Positions 9,941 through 17,879 of a stretch of DNA of 64,000 nucleotides are shown one piece after another. The notes beneath the pieces are model-generated. The model saw nothing but the letters and a program-made list of their open reading frames with translations. It had not been told where the DNA came from and did no database searches. The position numbers and the translations under genes were made by a program. Numbering within the stretch: the first letter of the stretch is position 1; each line of letters begins with the position of its first letter. The stretch lies in the NCBI RefSeq assembly GCF_031928785.1, contig NZ_JARQAL010000002.1. One strand, written 5' to 3'. Source of the DNA: Enterococcus_C asini_A (lineage in GTDB: Bacteria; Bacillota; Bacilli; Lactobacillales; Enterococcaceae).

Positions 9941-9969
9941 TTGTGTTAGCTTATGTGACGTGGTACACT
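9941..9969 (+). promoter_or_regulatory. Promoter of the 10001 gene
   Basis: TTGTGT (9941-9946), 17-bp spacer, TACACT (9964-9969) with extended -10 TG at 9961-9962. Confidence 0.55.
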
Positions 9970-10000
9970 TTTAATAGAAAGTCAAAAGGAGGACGTCAAA

Positions 10001-10441
10001 GTGGAAAATTATCAGGATTTGACTGTAGCAAAGAAGCCGAAAGTAGCAGGAGAGGTTGTCACTTTTATTTCTATGGTGGAAGTCGAAAAGGCGCGTAAAG
10101 AATTACAGTTGAGCCAAATTGACGAGAGTCATTTCTCCGATGCCGAGATTATTTTAGCCATTCAAAAACAAAAGGAAGTTTCTGCTTCTACCATCGTGCC
10201 GGTTATTTTAGATTGGTTAGTAGACTCTAATTTCATCGTTGCTCCGTCACAGGCCGCAGCATACATGAGTAAAGAAGAAAAATATGCCGGTAATGGGCTG
10301 CACTTCAAAACCATTGGGGAGTTGGATTTTGACGGCAACGGGAATTATTACTTGGTAGTTGCTTCAAGCTTGAAAAAGAAAGTGGAAGGCATCTACAAAG
10401 TCTATACAAATGGTGAAGTTCACGAACTTGTGGTGGAATAA
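10001..10441 (+). CDS. Hypothetical protein, 146 aa
   Basis: I do not recognise the family. The product is small, soluble and acidic. It has a helical N-terminal half with two lysine/glutamate-rich helices and a beta-rich C-terminal half (residues ~100-146, ending GIYKVYTNGEVHELVVE). Start is GTG at 10001 behind AAAAGGAGG (9984-9993), so translation signals are strong and the gene is very likely real. It has its own extended -10 promoter and is followed by a long structured hairpin at 10447-10545. Confidence 0.75.
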   Translation: MENYQDLTVAKKPKVAGEVVTFISMVEVEKARKELQLSQIDESHFSDAEIILAIQKQKEVSASTIVPVILDWLVDSNFIVAPSQAAAYMSKEEKYAGNGLHFKTIGELDFDGNGNYYLVVASSLKKKVEGIYKVYTNGEVHELVVE

Positions 10442-10446
10442 GCCGT

Positions 10447-10545
10447 AATAAAAATGAATTGATTCTACTGGTGGTAGATTGTTCCTACAGCAAAGGCATT
10501 AAAAGCTGTCAGAAACAATTTGTCGTTAGTAGAATCATTTTTATT
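10447..10545 (+). other. Long structured intergenic hairpin
   Basis: Outer arms 10447-10469 and 10528-10545 are complementary over 18 bp (AATAAAAATGA...GATTCTACT against AGTAGAATCATTTTTATT, one 5-nt bulge). The interior holds ATTGTT/AACAAT and ACAGC/GCTGT stems that nest inside the outer arms. It could be an unusual terminator for the 10001 gene (it ends CATTTTTATT), a structured RNA, or a small mobile repeat. Confidence 0.6.
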
Positions 10546-10631
10546 AAAAGAGAGTAATGTAAAATGCTGGGCTAATCGATTTTCGTTGTTGGAAAAGTAT
10601 GAGATAAGTATGAGTAGGAAGATAAAAAATC

Positions 10632-10677
10632 ACTAAAAAATCCCTTTAAACCAACAGGCGTAAAGGGATTTTTTAGT
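10632..10677. terminator. Bidirectional terminator
   Basis: Perfect 17-bp stem ACTAAAAAATCCCTTTA / TAAAGGGATTTTTTAGT with a 12-nt loop. A-run and T-run on opposite sides serve both the plus-strand gene upstream and the minus-strand gene at 10696. Confidence 0.93.
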
Positions 10678-10695
10678 ATGGTTAAAAGTTTTGCT

Positions 10696-11337
10696 TCATT
10701 TTGTAAGAGTATCTTTTTTTGCCTTGGCAAGGGCATCTTTTTTTAATGACCAGTAGAAGAAAAAGCTGATTAAACAAATATTTGCAACTCCGGCTAGTAA
10801 CGTACCGAAGTTTGGCAAAATGAACTCACTGCTAAAAACACTATAAAGCACGCTGGCCAGATAAAAAAGAATATCCAGTAACATAAAAAAAGCAATGAAG
10901 TGGCTTTTAGGGTTGGAGATGAAACTAATCAAGTAAAACATCATTCCCACAATGGCGATTAAAATTTGAATCCCGGTACCGAGAATATAGGAAAAAGATT
11001 GAGTGTCAAAAACGAGAATAAAGGTCCGCATAAATAAGAAGAGATAGCCAATAAAGGTAAAAAGCGAGGCTTCCCGAAATTCCACCCAACGATTAATTCT
11101 AACAAAACGGATAATTAAGCCACTAAAGACCACCATCATAATGATGAAGAGATGGTAAAAGAATGCAGAAACCGGTCCTCCATTGGCAAAGTCTGTATGC
11201 AGTGGCAAAGGTGTGGCATAAAAAACATTCTTTTGATCAAGAAATAATAAACAGAGGAGAAAAAATAAAACAGCGATAGAGGCACTGAAGATTGCCAAAT
11301 GCCCGGATTTGCGATTGGTAAATAACGGTTGATCCAT
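10696..11337 (-). CDS. Unknown integral membrane protein, six predicted TM helices
   Basis: About 213 residues, strongly hydrophobic. Segments compatible with membrane helices lie around residues 13-33, 55-78, 90-110, 115-140, 147-167 and 178-200, and the C-terminal tail is lysine-rich (KKDALAKAKKDTLTK) and cytoplasmic by the positive-inside rule. I recognise no family. The frame is open further upstream to 11412. I chose the ATG at 11337 because AGGAG lies 7 nt before it, while the upstream candidates lack a ribosome binding site and would add another hydrophobic stretch. It is monocistronic and ends at a shared terminator. Confidence 0.7.
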   Translation of the reverse strand: MDQPLFTNRKSGHLAIFSASIAVLFFLLCLLFLDQKNVFYATPLPLHTDFANGGPVSAFFYHLFIIMMVVFSGLIIRFVRINRWVEFREASLFTFIGYLFLFMRTFILVFDTQSFSYILGTGIQILIAIVGMMFYLISFISNPKSHFIAFFMLLDILFYLASVLYSVFSSEFILPNFGTLLAGVANICLISFFFYWSLKKDALAKAKKDTLTK

Positions 11338-12083
11338 TCCAAAACTCCTATTCATTTGATTAATATATAAAAATAATAACAAAATAATAAGTAAAAGTCG
11401 ACATAATCTCATTAAAAAAGAGCATTATTCGGAAAAAAGACGAGTTAACAGAATTTTTAGAAAACAATTTTTGCTGAAAAAGCCGAGTTTACGCAATGAA
11501 TCACGCTTTTTCTAGCGTTTCAGCTTTTGCTTTTTTATTGGGAAAAGATGAAAAAAAGCAATTTTCCATAAATAAGCAGAAGAAAGTGGAAGCGTAAGGT
11601 GGTTTTTTCAAAGATAGAACAAGGACAAAAATTTTCTTTTTATTATGCAATACGGGAGAATTGGCAGATTATCATAATCAAATTCTTAATTTTGAAAAAA
11701 AGCTGGAAAATACGATTGACCCCTTAAAAGCCTAGTCAAATGTTATTTTCTTATAAAACAAGTGATATTTTATTTATTTTCTCATTTTTTATGATGGGTT
11801 TTAAAAGAACAAGCATTATGAATATTTTTTTGTAGATTACTGAAAAAATCAAGTACAAACATAATGTAAGCGTGACGAAAAACAAAATAAAGTCAGACGG
11901 TATTTTTAAATGCAAAAAAATATCCCTCGAATCGTCTTTTTTTGTAATTTTAGGCTTTGAAATTATTAAGGTTGTGTTATTATAATATTAGAAAATATCA
12001 GTTCGAAAAGAGCCTAGTTATGAAAAAGGTTGCTTTTGTTTTCTGGGAATTTGGAAAGAATAGTGAAAGGAAAGGAAAATGGT
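11338..12083. other. AT-rich intergenic region upstream of the glycogen operon
   Basis: About 745 bp without a convincing gene. It holds GAAAAAGC/GCTTTTTC (11476-11483 / 11505-11512) and TTGCTTTTTT/AAAAAAGCAA (near 11527-11561) inverted repeats. A weak AGACG...CGTCT hairpin followed by T7 lies at 11895-11943, and the glg promoter follows. TGTAAGCGTGACGA (11865-11878) fits the CcpA cre pattern TGNAANCGNTNNCA at 8 of its 10 fixed positions; the link to catabolite control is inference. Confidence 0.5.
11957..11986 (+). promoter_or_regulatory. Promoter of the glg operon
   Basis: TTGAAA (11957-11962), 18-bp spacer, perfect TATAAT (11981-11986). It gives a leader of ~90 nt before the glgB ATG at 12084. 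Confidence 0.75.
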
Positions 12084-13997
12084 ATGGTTGAAGAGGTAGT
12101 AGCAGAATTAAAAGCCGCTGAAACTCGGTTTCTTACCGGGGAAAATTTCTATGCCCAACATTTCTTAGGGGCTCACCAACTTGAAAACGGTACTTATGTC
12201 TTTCGCGTATGGGCACCGAATGCTCAGCAAGTTTGGTTAGTAGGAGACTTTAACGATTGGGAAGATAATTTACCCATGGCTTTGTCGAAGGAATCGGGAA
12301 TTTGGGAAATAGAGACAAAACAGCCAAAAGAAGGGGATTTGTACAAGTTTAAAGTGCGGAAACAAGACGGCCGGGAGCTCTTTAAGATTGATCCTTTCGC
12401 GATTTATTTTGAAAAACGTCCCGGTGATGCGGCGGTAGTCTATACAATTCCTAATAAAAAATGGCGAGACGGCTTGTGGCAAGGACGCAAAAAACGTTCC
12501 AATCAGTTTAAACGCCCAATGAATATTTATGAAGTCCATGCTAGTTCATGGAAACATCATAGTGATGGCACACCCTATACCTTTAAAGAGTTAACAAAAG
12601 AACTGGTGCCTTACTTAAAAGAGATGAATTACACCCATGTAGAATTCATGCCTTTAATGGAGCACCCTCTAGGTCGCAGTTGGGGGTATCAGTTAATTGG
12701 TTATTTTGCATTGAGTTCTTATTATGGCACGCCAGAAGAATTTCAAGAGTTTGTGGAAGCGTGTCATTTGAATAATATCGGTGTCTTTGTGGATTGGGTA
12801 CCAGGGCATTTTTGCATTAATGACGACACCTTGCCTTATTACGATGGTACGCCAACTTTTGAATATGCTGATCCAGATCGGGCCCGCAATATTCGTTGGG
12901 GATCCATGAACTTTGATTTAGGCAAGCCCGAAGTTCAAAGCTTTTTGATTTCTAGCGCCATGTTTTGGATTGAGATGTATCACTTGGACGGAATCAGAGT
13001 TGATGCGGTTTCGAGTATGTTGTATCGGGATTATGATGATGGCCCTTGGACGCCAAATCACGAAGGGGGCAATCGTAATTTCGAAGGCTATTACTTCTTA
13101 CAAAAGCTAAATGCGGTGATTAAACTGGCTCATCCTGATGTAGTCATGGTAGCAGAGGAAAGTTCTTCAGAAACCAAGATTACTGGCATGATTGAAACCG
13201 GCTCATTAGGCTTTGATTACAAGTGGAACATGGGCTGGATGAATGATGTCTTGCGCTTTTTTGAAATGGACCCACTGTACCGGCAACATCATTTCAACCT
13301 ATTAACTTTTTCTTTCATGTATATGATGGATGAAAACTATATCTTGCCACTATCCCATGATGAAGTGGTTCATGGGAAGAAGAGCTTGATGCACAAAATG
13401 TGGGGGGATCGGTACAAACAATTTTCTCAACTGCGGACATTGTTTACCTATCTCATGTGCCATCCCGGCAAAAAACTGACGTTTATGGGAAGCGAATGGG
13501 GCCAGTTTTTGGAATGGAAATATGATGAAGGACTGGAATGGGTGGATTTAGACGATGACATGAATTTCAAAATGCAGCACTTCACCCAAACCATTAATGA
13601 ATTGTATCGCACTGAAAAAGCCTTATGGGAACTAGAAGGCTCTTGGGATACGATAAAAATTATCGATGCAGACAATACGAACGACAGTGTTTTGAGTTTT
13701 ATTCGCCAAGGAAAGACCAAAAAAGATTTCTTAATCGTCGTGATGAACTTGGCTCCAGTGGAACGGCAAAACTTTGCCATTGGGGTGCCTTACAAAGGAA
13801 CGTATACCGAGGTTTTAAATACCGAAATGGCAGAATTTGGCGGCACTTGGACCAAACACAATCAAGACTGTGAAAGTCTACCTATTGCCTTTAAAGAGTT
13901 TGAACAGCAAATTCAAACCATTGTGCCAGCACTGGGTACCTTAATCATTCGTCCTGATCAAATTAATACACGGAAATCCAAAAAAGTTTCAAAGTGA
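12084..13997 (+). CDS. glgB: 1,4-alpha-glucan branching enzyme
   Basis: Transfers alpha-1,4 glucan segments to alpha-1,6 positions during glycogen synthesis; 637 residues. An N-terminal CBM48 module (FRVWAPNAQQVWLVGDFNDW, about residues 35-60) precedes the GH13 barrel. The barrel has nucleophile D307 in GIRVDAVSSML, acid/base E358 in VAEESS, and LSHDEVVHG. The frame is open from 12030. I place the start at ATG 12084 because GGAAAGGA lies 7 nt upstream and the extra residues are unlike the family. It is the first gene of glgBCDAP. A 23-codon reading frame starting at 12020 overlaps this start (see findings). Confidence 0.95.
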   Translation: MVEEVVAELKAAETRFLTGENFYAQHFLGAHQLENGTYVFRVWAPNAQQVWLVGDFNDWEDNLPMALSKESGIWEIETKQPKEGDLYKFKVRKQDGRELFKIDPFAIYFEKRPGDAAVVYTIPNKKWRDGLWQGRKKRSNQFKRPMNIYEVHASSWKHHSDGTPYTFKELTKELVPYLKEMNYTHVEFMPLMEHPLGRSWGYQLIGYFALSSYYGTPEEFQEFVEACHLNNIGVFVDWVPGHFCINDDTLPYYDGTPTFEYADPDRARNIRWGSMNFDLGKPEVQSFLISSAMFWIEMYHLDGIRVDAVSSMLYRDYDDGPWTPNHEGGNRNFEGYYFLQKLNAVIKLAHPDVVMVAEESSSETKITGMIETGSLGFDYKWNMGWMNDVLRFFEMDPLYRQHHFNLLTFSFMYMMDENYILPLSHDEVVHGKKSLMHKMWGDRYKQFSQLRTLFTYLMCHPGKKLTFMGSEWGQFLEWKYDEGLEWVDLDDDMNFKMQHFTQTINELYRTEKALWELEGSWDTIKIIDADNTNDSVLSFIRQGKTKKDFLIVVMNLAPVERQNFAIGVPYKGTYTEVLNTEMAEFGGTWTKHNQDCESLPIAFKEFEQQIQTIVPALGTLIIRPDQINTRKSKKVSK

Positions 13998-14008
13998 AAG
14001 GGGGATAA

Positions 14009-14025
14009 GGTGAGATTTTTTCACC
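14009..14025 (+). promoter_or_regulatory. Hairpin between Shine-Dalgarno and glgC start
   Basis: GGTGA...TCACC with a short loop lies between the purine-rich AAGGGGGATAA (13998-14008) and the glgC ATG at 14032. Unfolded, the GGGGG-to-ATG distance is too long (~26 nt). Folded, it becomes about 8 nt. Confidence 0.45.
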
Positions 14026-14031
14026 GTATAA

Positions 14032-15174
14032 ATGAAAACTGAAATGTTAGCCATGATCCTAGCGGGAGGACAAGGAACCCGTCTAGGAAAACTCACCAAA
14101 AATATCGCCAAACCGGCAGTACCCTTTGGTGGTCGTTACCGCATTATTGATTTTACTTTAAGTAACTGTGCCAACTCAGGCATTCACAATGTAGGGGTTG
14201 TGACTCAGTACCAGCCGTTAATTTTAAACAGCCATATCGGCAATGGAGCTAGCTGGGGGTTAGACGGTATTAATTCTGGTGCGACGATTCTACAACCTTA
14301 TTCCAGCTCAGAAGGCAGTAAGTGGTTTGAAGGCACTGCCCATGCCATTTATCAAAACATCGATTATATCGACCAAATGGACCCTCAATATGTTTTGATT
14401 TTATCCGGGGACCATATTTACAAAATGGACTATGAAGAAATGTTGGAAAAACACAAAGAAAACAACGCTTCTCTTTCTGTAGCAGTGATTGAAGTACCAC
14501 TGGATGAAGCCTCTCGTTTTGGGATTATGAATACCGATGATCACGATCGAATTATCGAGTTTGAAGAAAAACCAGAACAGCCTAAAAACAACTTGGCTTC
14601 CATGGGGATTTACATCTTTAACTGGGGGCGTTTGCGGAATGTTTTGGTGAACAGCTACACCAAAGATGGCCAGATGATTGATTTTGGGAAACACGTGATT
14701 CCTTCTTATTTAGATAGTGGTGAAAATGTCTATGCCTATCGTTTCCAAGGGTATTGGAAAGACGTGGGGACCATTGATTCTTTATGGGAAGCGAATATGG
14801 AATTTATTGATCCGGAAATGAACTTGGAGATTCGGGATAAATCTTGGCGGGTGTATTCCAAAAATCCGATTTCACCGCCTCATTTCTTAACAGAGACAGG
14901 TTCAGTGAAAGACTCCTTAGTTTCTGATGGTTGCTATATTGCAGGTTCCATTGAACATTCGATTTTATCCGAGGATGTGCAAATTAAGACCGGTTCTAAG
15001 GTTAGCGACTCTGTCATTATGTCTGGGGCGACTATTGGGAAAAATGTTCAAATTCACCGGGCAATAATCGGGGAAAATGCCATTATTGGCGACAATGCAG
15101 TAATCGACGGCAGTGATGAAATCGAAGTTGTCGGCTATTCTGAAGTGATTGGGGTGTCTATTGATGAGAACTAA
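14032..15174 (+). CDS. glgC: Glucose-1-phosphate adenylyltransferase, catalytic subunit
   Basis: Makes ADP-glucose from glucose-1-phosphate and ATP, the committed step of glycogen synthesis; 380 residues. The nucleotide-binding signature LAGGQGTRLGKLT is at the N terminus, followed by KPAVPFGGRYRIIDFTLSN. Substrate-binding segments include GTAHAIYQN and LSGDHIYKMDYEEML, and a C-terminal left-handed beta-helix has hexapeptide repeats (about 290-370). An in-frame TAA directly precedes ATG 14032, fixing the start. It is paired with glgD as in Bacillus, where GlgC is catalytic and GlgD boosts activity; glgD starts inside the 3' end of this gene. Confidence 0.95.
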   Translation: MKTEMLAMILAGGQGTRLGKLTKNIAKPAVPFGGRYRIIDFTLSNCANSGIHNVGVVTQYQPLILNSHIGNGASWGLDGINSGATILQPYSSSEGSKWFEGTAHAIYQNIDYIDQMDPQYVLILSGDHIYKMDYEEMLEKHKENNASLSVAVIEVPLDEASRFGIMNTDDHDRIIEFEEKPEQPKNNLASMGIYIFNWGRLRNVLVNSYTKDGQMIDFGKHVIPSYLDSGENVYAYRFQGYWKDVGTIDSLWEANMEFIDPEMNLEIRDKSWRVYSKNPISPPHFLTETGSVKDSLVSDGCYIAGSIEHSILSEDVQIKTGSKVSDSVIMSGATIGKNVQIHRAIIGENAIIGDNAVIDGSDEIEVVGYSEVIGVSIDEN

Positions 15175-16309
15175 TAAAATGTGTGCCATTATGGGGAATT
15201 TGACCCGTTTTAAAGAGCTTTTACCATTGACTGAAAACCGACCCATCGCGACCTTGCCTTTTGACTGCAAGTATCGCTTGATTGACTTTAATCTTTCCAG
15301 TATCGTCAATGCCAATATTAATACAGTTTTCATGGTTTTTAACGATGATGAAACCCAATCCGTTTTTGACCATATTGGTGGGGGAAAAGAATGGAATTTA
15401 GATGGCGTGCAAAATCGCTTCTTTATTAACGTGTACCAAGATTTATTGAAACAAAAAGCCGAACACAAAGCATACTACGAAAAAGTCATTGATTACTTGA
15501 AAAAATCTAAGTCTGAATACGTAGTCTTTATGGGCAGTAAAATGCTTTGCAATATTGACTTGCGGGCAGTTTTAAAGATTCACCAAATGCAAAAAAACGA
15601 TATGACAGTGGTGTACAAACGAGTAGGCCGGGATAATATTCACCCTAGCGATATGCTTTTGGAAGTTGCGGAAGATGGGAAAGTGATCAGTACCCATGCA
15701 GCCAAAGAGAGCAATCTAAGCGAGAAGAATAACTTGGCCATGGATATTTATATTCTGCAAACCCAAGCGTTAATCGAAGCCTTATCCGTGGGGCAAAATA
15801 CCAATGCTTCCGTAAACTTGGAAACCTTTATGCGCAATATGGTGGTGAATGTAAATAGCTCTTGCTATGAATACACCGGCTATTTAAGCAATATTTACGA
15901 TGTGGATTCTTACTACAAAGCCAATATGGATATGTTGGATCCGAAGAAATTTAATTCTTTGTTGTACTCCAATCAAAAAATCTATACGAAGTTGAAGAAC
16001 GAAGTGCCCACTTACTACTCCGACAGCTCTGATGTGGAAAACAGCCAGTTTGCCTCAGGAAGTATCATTGAAGGAACGGTAAAGGATTCTTTGATTTCCC
16101 GTCAAGCCTTTATTAAAGAAGGGGCTGTAGTGGAAAACGCCATCTTATTAGCCAATAATGAAATCGGTGAAGGGGCGATTGTACGCCATGCGATTTTGGA
16201 TAAGAATGTGGCGGTGGAACCGGGCGTCAAAGTGATCGGGACCCCAACAAATCCGGTAGTTTTGAGAAAAGATAGCTACGTGATTACCGATATTTATGGA
16301 GGAGAGTAA
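15164..16309 (+). CDS. glgD: Glucose-1-phosphate adenylyltransferase-like subunit GlgD
   Basis: Non-catalytic or weakly catalytic partner of GlgC, 381 residues. It keeps the fold (RPIATLPFDCKYRLIDFNLSS and C-terminal hexapeptide repeats), but the N-terminal GGxGTRL phosphate loop is replaced by MGNLTRFKELLPLTENR. That replacement is the family's defining difference. It overlaps the glgC end by 11 bp. ATG 15164 has GGGGTG at 15151-15156; ATG 15179 is a possible alternative. Translation is probably coupled to glgC. Confidence 0.93.
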   Translation: MRTNKMCAIMGNLTRFKELLPLTENRPIATLPFDCKYRLIDFNLSSIVNANINTVFMVFNDDETQSVFDHIGGGKEWNLDGVQNRFFINVYQDLLKQKAEHKAYYEKVIDYLKKSKSEYVVFMGSKMLCNIDLRAVLKIHQMQKNDMTVVYKRVGRDNIHPSDMLLEVAEDGKVISTHAAKESNLSEKNNLAMDIYILQTQALIEALSVGQNTNASVNLETFMRNMVVNVNSSCYEYTGYLSNIYDVDSYYKANMDMLDPKKFNSLLYSNQKIYTKLKNEVPTYYSDSSDVENSQFASGSIIEGTVKDSLISRQAFIKEGAVVENAILLANNEIGEGAIVRHAILDKNVAVEPGVKVIGTPTNPVVLRKDSYVITDIYGGE

Positions 16310-16310
16310 T

Positions 16311-17747
16311 TTGAAAATTCTCTTTGCAGCAGCAGAATGTGCACCTTTCTTTAAAACTGGTGGCCTAGGCGATGTAGCCGCGGCTTTACCGAAAGAACTG
16401 GTGAAAAAAGGGTTAGATTGTCGAGTAGTCTTGCCTTTTCATCATAAAATGCCCTTAGAACTACGCCAACAGTGTGAAGACTTGTTTAATTTCACTGTTT
16501 CCGTAGGTTGGCGCAACCAATACTGTGGTGTGAAACGCTTAGTAATGGGGGCGGTGACTTATTATTTTATTGACAATGAATACTACTTTGCCAGAGAGGG
16601 CCTTTATGGCTATGAAGACGATGGGGAACGTTTTGCGTTCTTCCAATTAGCCATTATGGAAATGATGCAACGGGTGCGTTTTATTCCCGATGTGCTTCAT
16701 GCCAACGACTACCATACCGCAATGTTACCTTTTTTAGTAAAGGAAAAGTATCATTGGGTGAAGGCTTATCATGACATTAAAACCATTTTGACCATTCACA
16801 ATATTGAATTTCAAGGCTGGTATGATGGGGGCAAGCTAGCCGATTGGTTTGGTGTGGGGATGGAACGGTATGAAGACGGTACTTTGCGCATGAACAATTG
16901 CTTGAACTACATGAAAGCTGGCATTTTATACGCGGATCGGGTGAATACAGTGAGTCCTTCTTATGCAAGGGAAATCCAAACGGTGGAATTTGGTTCTGGT
17001 TTAGATGTGATCTTGCGCATGGAATCGGGCAAGCTTTCTGGAATTGTAAATGGGATTGATTACGAGCAGAACAATCCTGAAACGGATCCATTAATCGACT
17101 ATCATTTTTCAACGGCTGATTTTAGTGGCAAAGCAGCCAACAAAGCCCAATTGCAAAAAGAGATGGGCCTTCCAGTTCGAAAAGATGTGCCTCTCTTAGC
17201 GGTAGTCAGTCGTTTAACGCGACAAAAAGGCTTCCATTTATTGTTAGCTGAATTGCCAAGTTTATTGCAACAAGATATGCAGTTGGTGTTGTTGGGAACG
17301 GGAGATTATGACTTTGAGCAGGCTTTTGCCGGTTATACACAAGCATATCCTGATAAGGTTGTAGCTAACATTACCTTTGATGTAGCCTTAGCCCAAAAGA
17401 TGTATGCAGCAGCAGATATCTTCTTAATGCCTTCTGCCTTTGAACCTTGTGGCTTGTCGCAAATGATGGCCATGCGCTACGGAACACTACCGGTGGTTCA
17501 TGAAATTGGTGGCTTAAAAGACACAGTAACGCCCTTTAATCCGGTGACCGGCCAAGGAACAGGCTTTGGCTTTGAAGATTTCAGTGGCTATCAGTTTATG
17601 AAGGCCATGGAAAAAGCCATCACCATGTATCATGAAAACCCAATTGTCTGGCAAAAGGTAATGACTCAAGCCATGGAAGAAGATTTCAGTTGGGAAACTG
17701 CATGTAATGCGTATCTAGCACTTTATGAAGAAGTAGTCACAAATTAG
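16311..17747 (+). CDS. glgA: Glycogen synthase (ADP-glucose)
   Basis: GT5 retaining glucosyltransferase elongating alpha-1,4 glucan from ADP-glucose; 478 residues. The N-terminal KTGGLGDV (KxGGL) binds ADP-glucose. The C-terminal Rossmann domain has SRLTRQKGFHLL and the EPCGLSQMMAMRYG catalytic segment. The frame is open from ATG 16296, but the family begins MKILF...; TTG 16311 gives exactly that and has GGAGGAG 6 nt upstream. The glgD stop and the glgA start are adjacent. Confidence 0.95.
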   Translation: MKILFAAAECAPFFKTGGLGDVAAALPKELVKKGLDCRVVLPFHHKMPLELRQQCEDLFNFTVSVGWRNQYCGVKRLVMGAVTYYFIDNEYYFAREGLYGYEDDGERFAFFQLAIMEMMQRVRFIPDVLHANDYHTAMLPFLVKEKYHWVKAYHDIKTILTIHNIEFQGWYDGGKLADWFGVGMERYEDGTLRMNNCLNYMKAGILYADRVNTVSPSYAREIQTVEFGSGLDVILRMESGKLSGIVNGIDYEQNNPETDPLIDYHFSTADFSGKAANKAQLQKEMGLPVRKDVPLLAVVSRLTRQKGFHLLLAELPSLLQQDMQLVLLGTGDYDFEQAFAGYTQAYPDKVVANITFDVALAQKMYAAADIFLMPSAFEPCGLSQMMAMRYGTLPVVHEIGGLKDTVTPFNPVTGQGTGFGFEDFSGYQFMKAMEKAITMYHENPIVWQKVMTQAMEEDFSWETACNAYLALYEEVVTN

Positions 17748-17767
17748 CATCGGGGCTGCGTGTAAAA

Positions 17768-17838
17768 CCCCAGTAGTTTGGTGTTTGCTTTGGTCATTTT
17801 GACGGGAGCAAAGGAGGCACCACGCAAAATCTGCTGGG
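17768..17838 (+). other. Imperfect hairpin between glgA and glgP
   Basis: CCCAGTAG (17768-17775) pairs with CTGCTGGG (17831-17838), and GGTG with CACC (17818-17821) inside. It lies in the only sizeable gap of the operon (132 bp) and could tune glgP expression or protect the mRNA; no U-run follows, so it is not a terminator. Confidence 0.35.
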
Positions 17839-17879
17839 ATTTTGACGTAGCTCTTTTTGAATATAAGGGAGAGTTGTTT

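Noticed and set aside
11640..11740. Possible gene remnant in the AT-rich gap before glgB (a frame reading ELADYHNQILNFEKKLENTIDPLKA)
   Set aside because: Only ~30 codons without start or ribosome binding site; base composition is that of the surrounding AT-rich spacer.
14965..15468. Minus-strand open frame of 167 codons across the glgC/glgD junction
   Set aside because: Antisense to two well-supported glg genes, with no ribosome binding site or family features.
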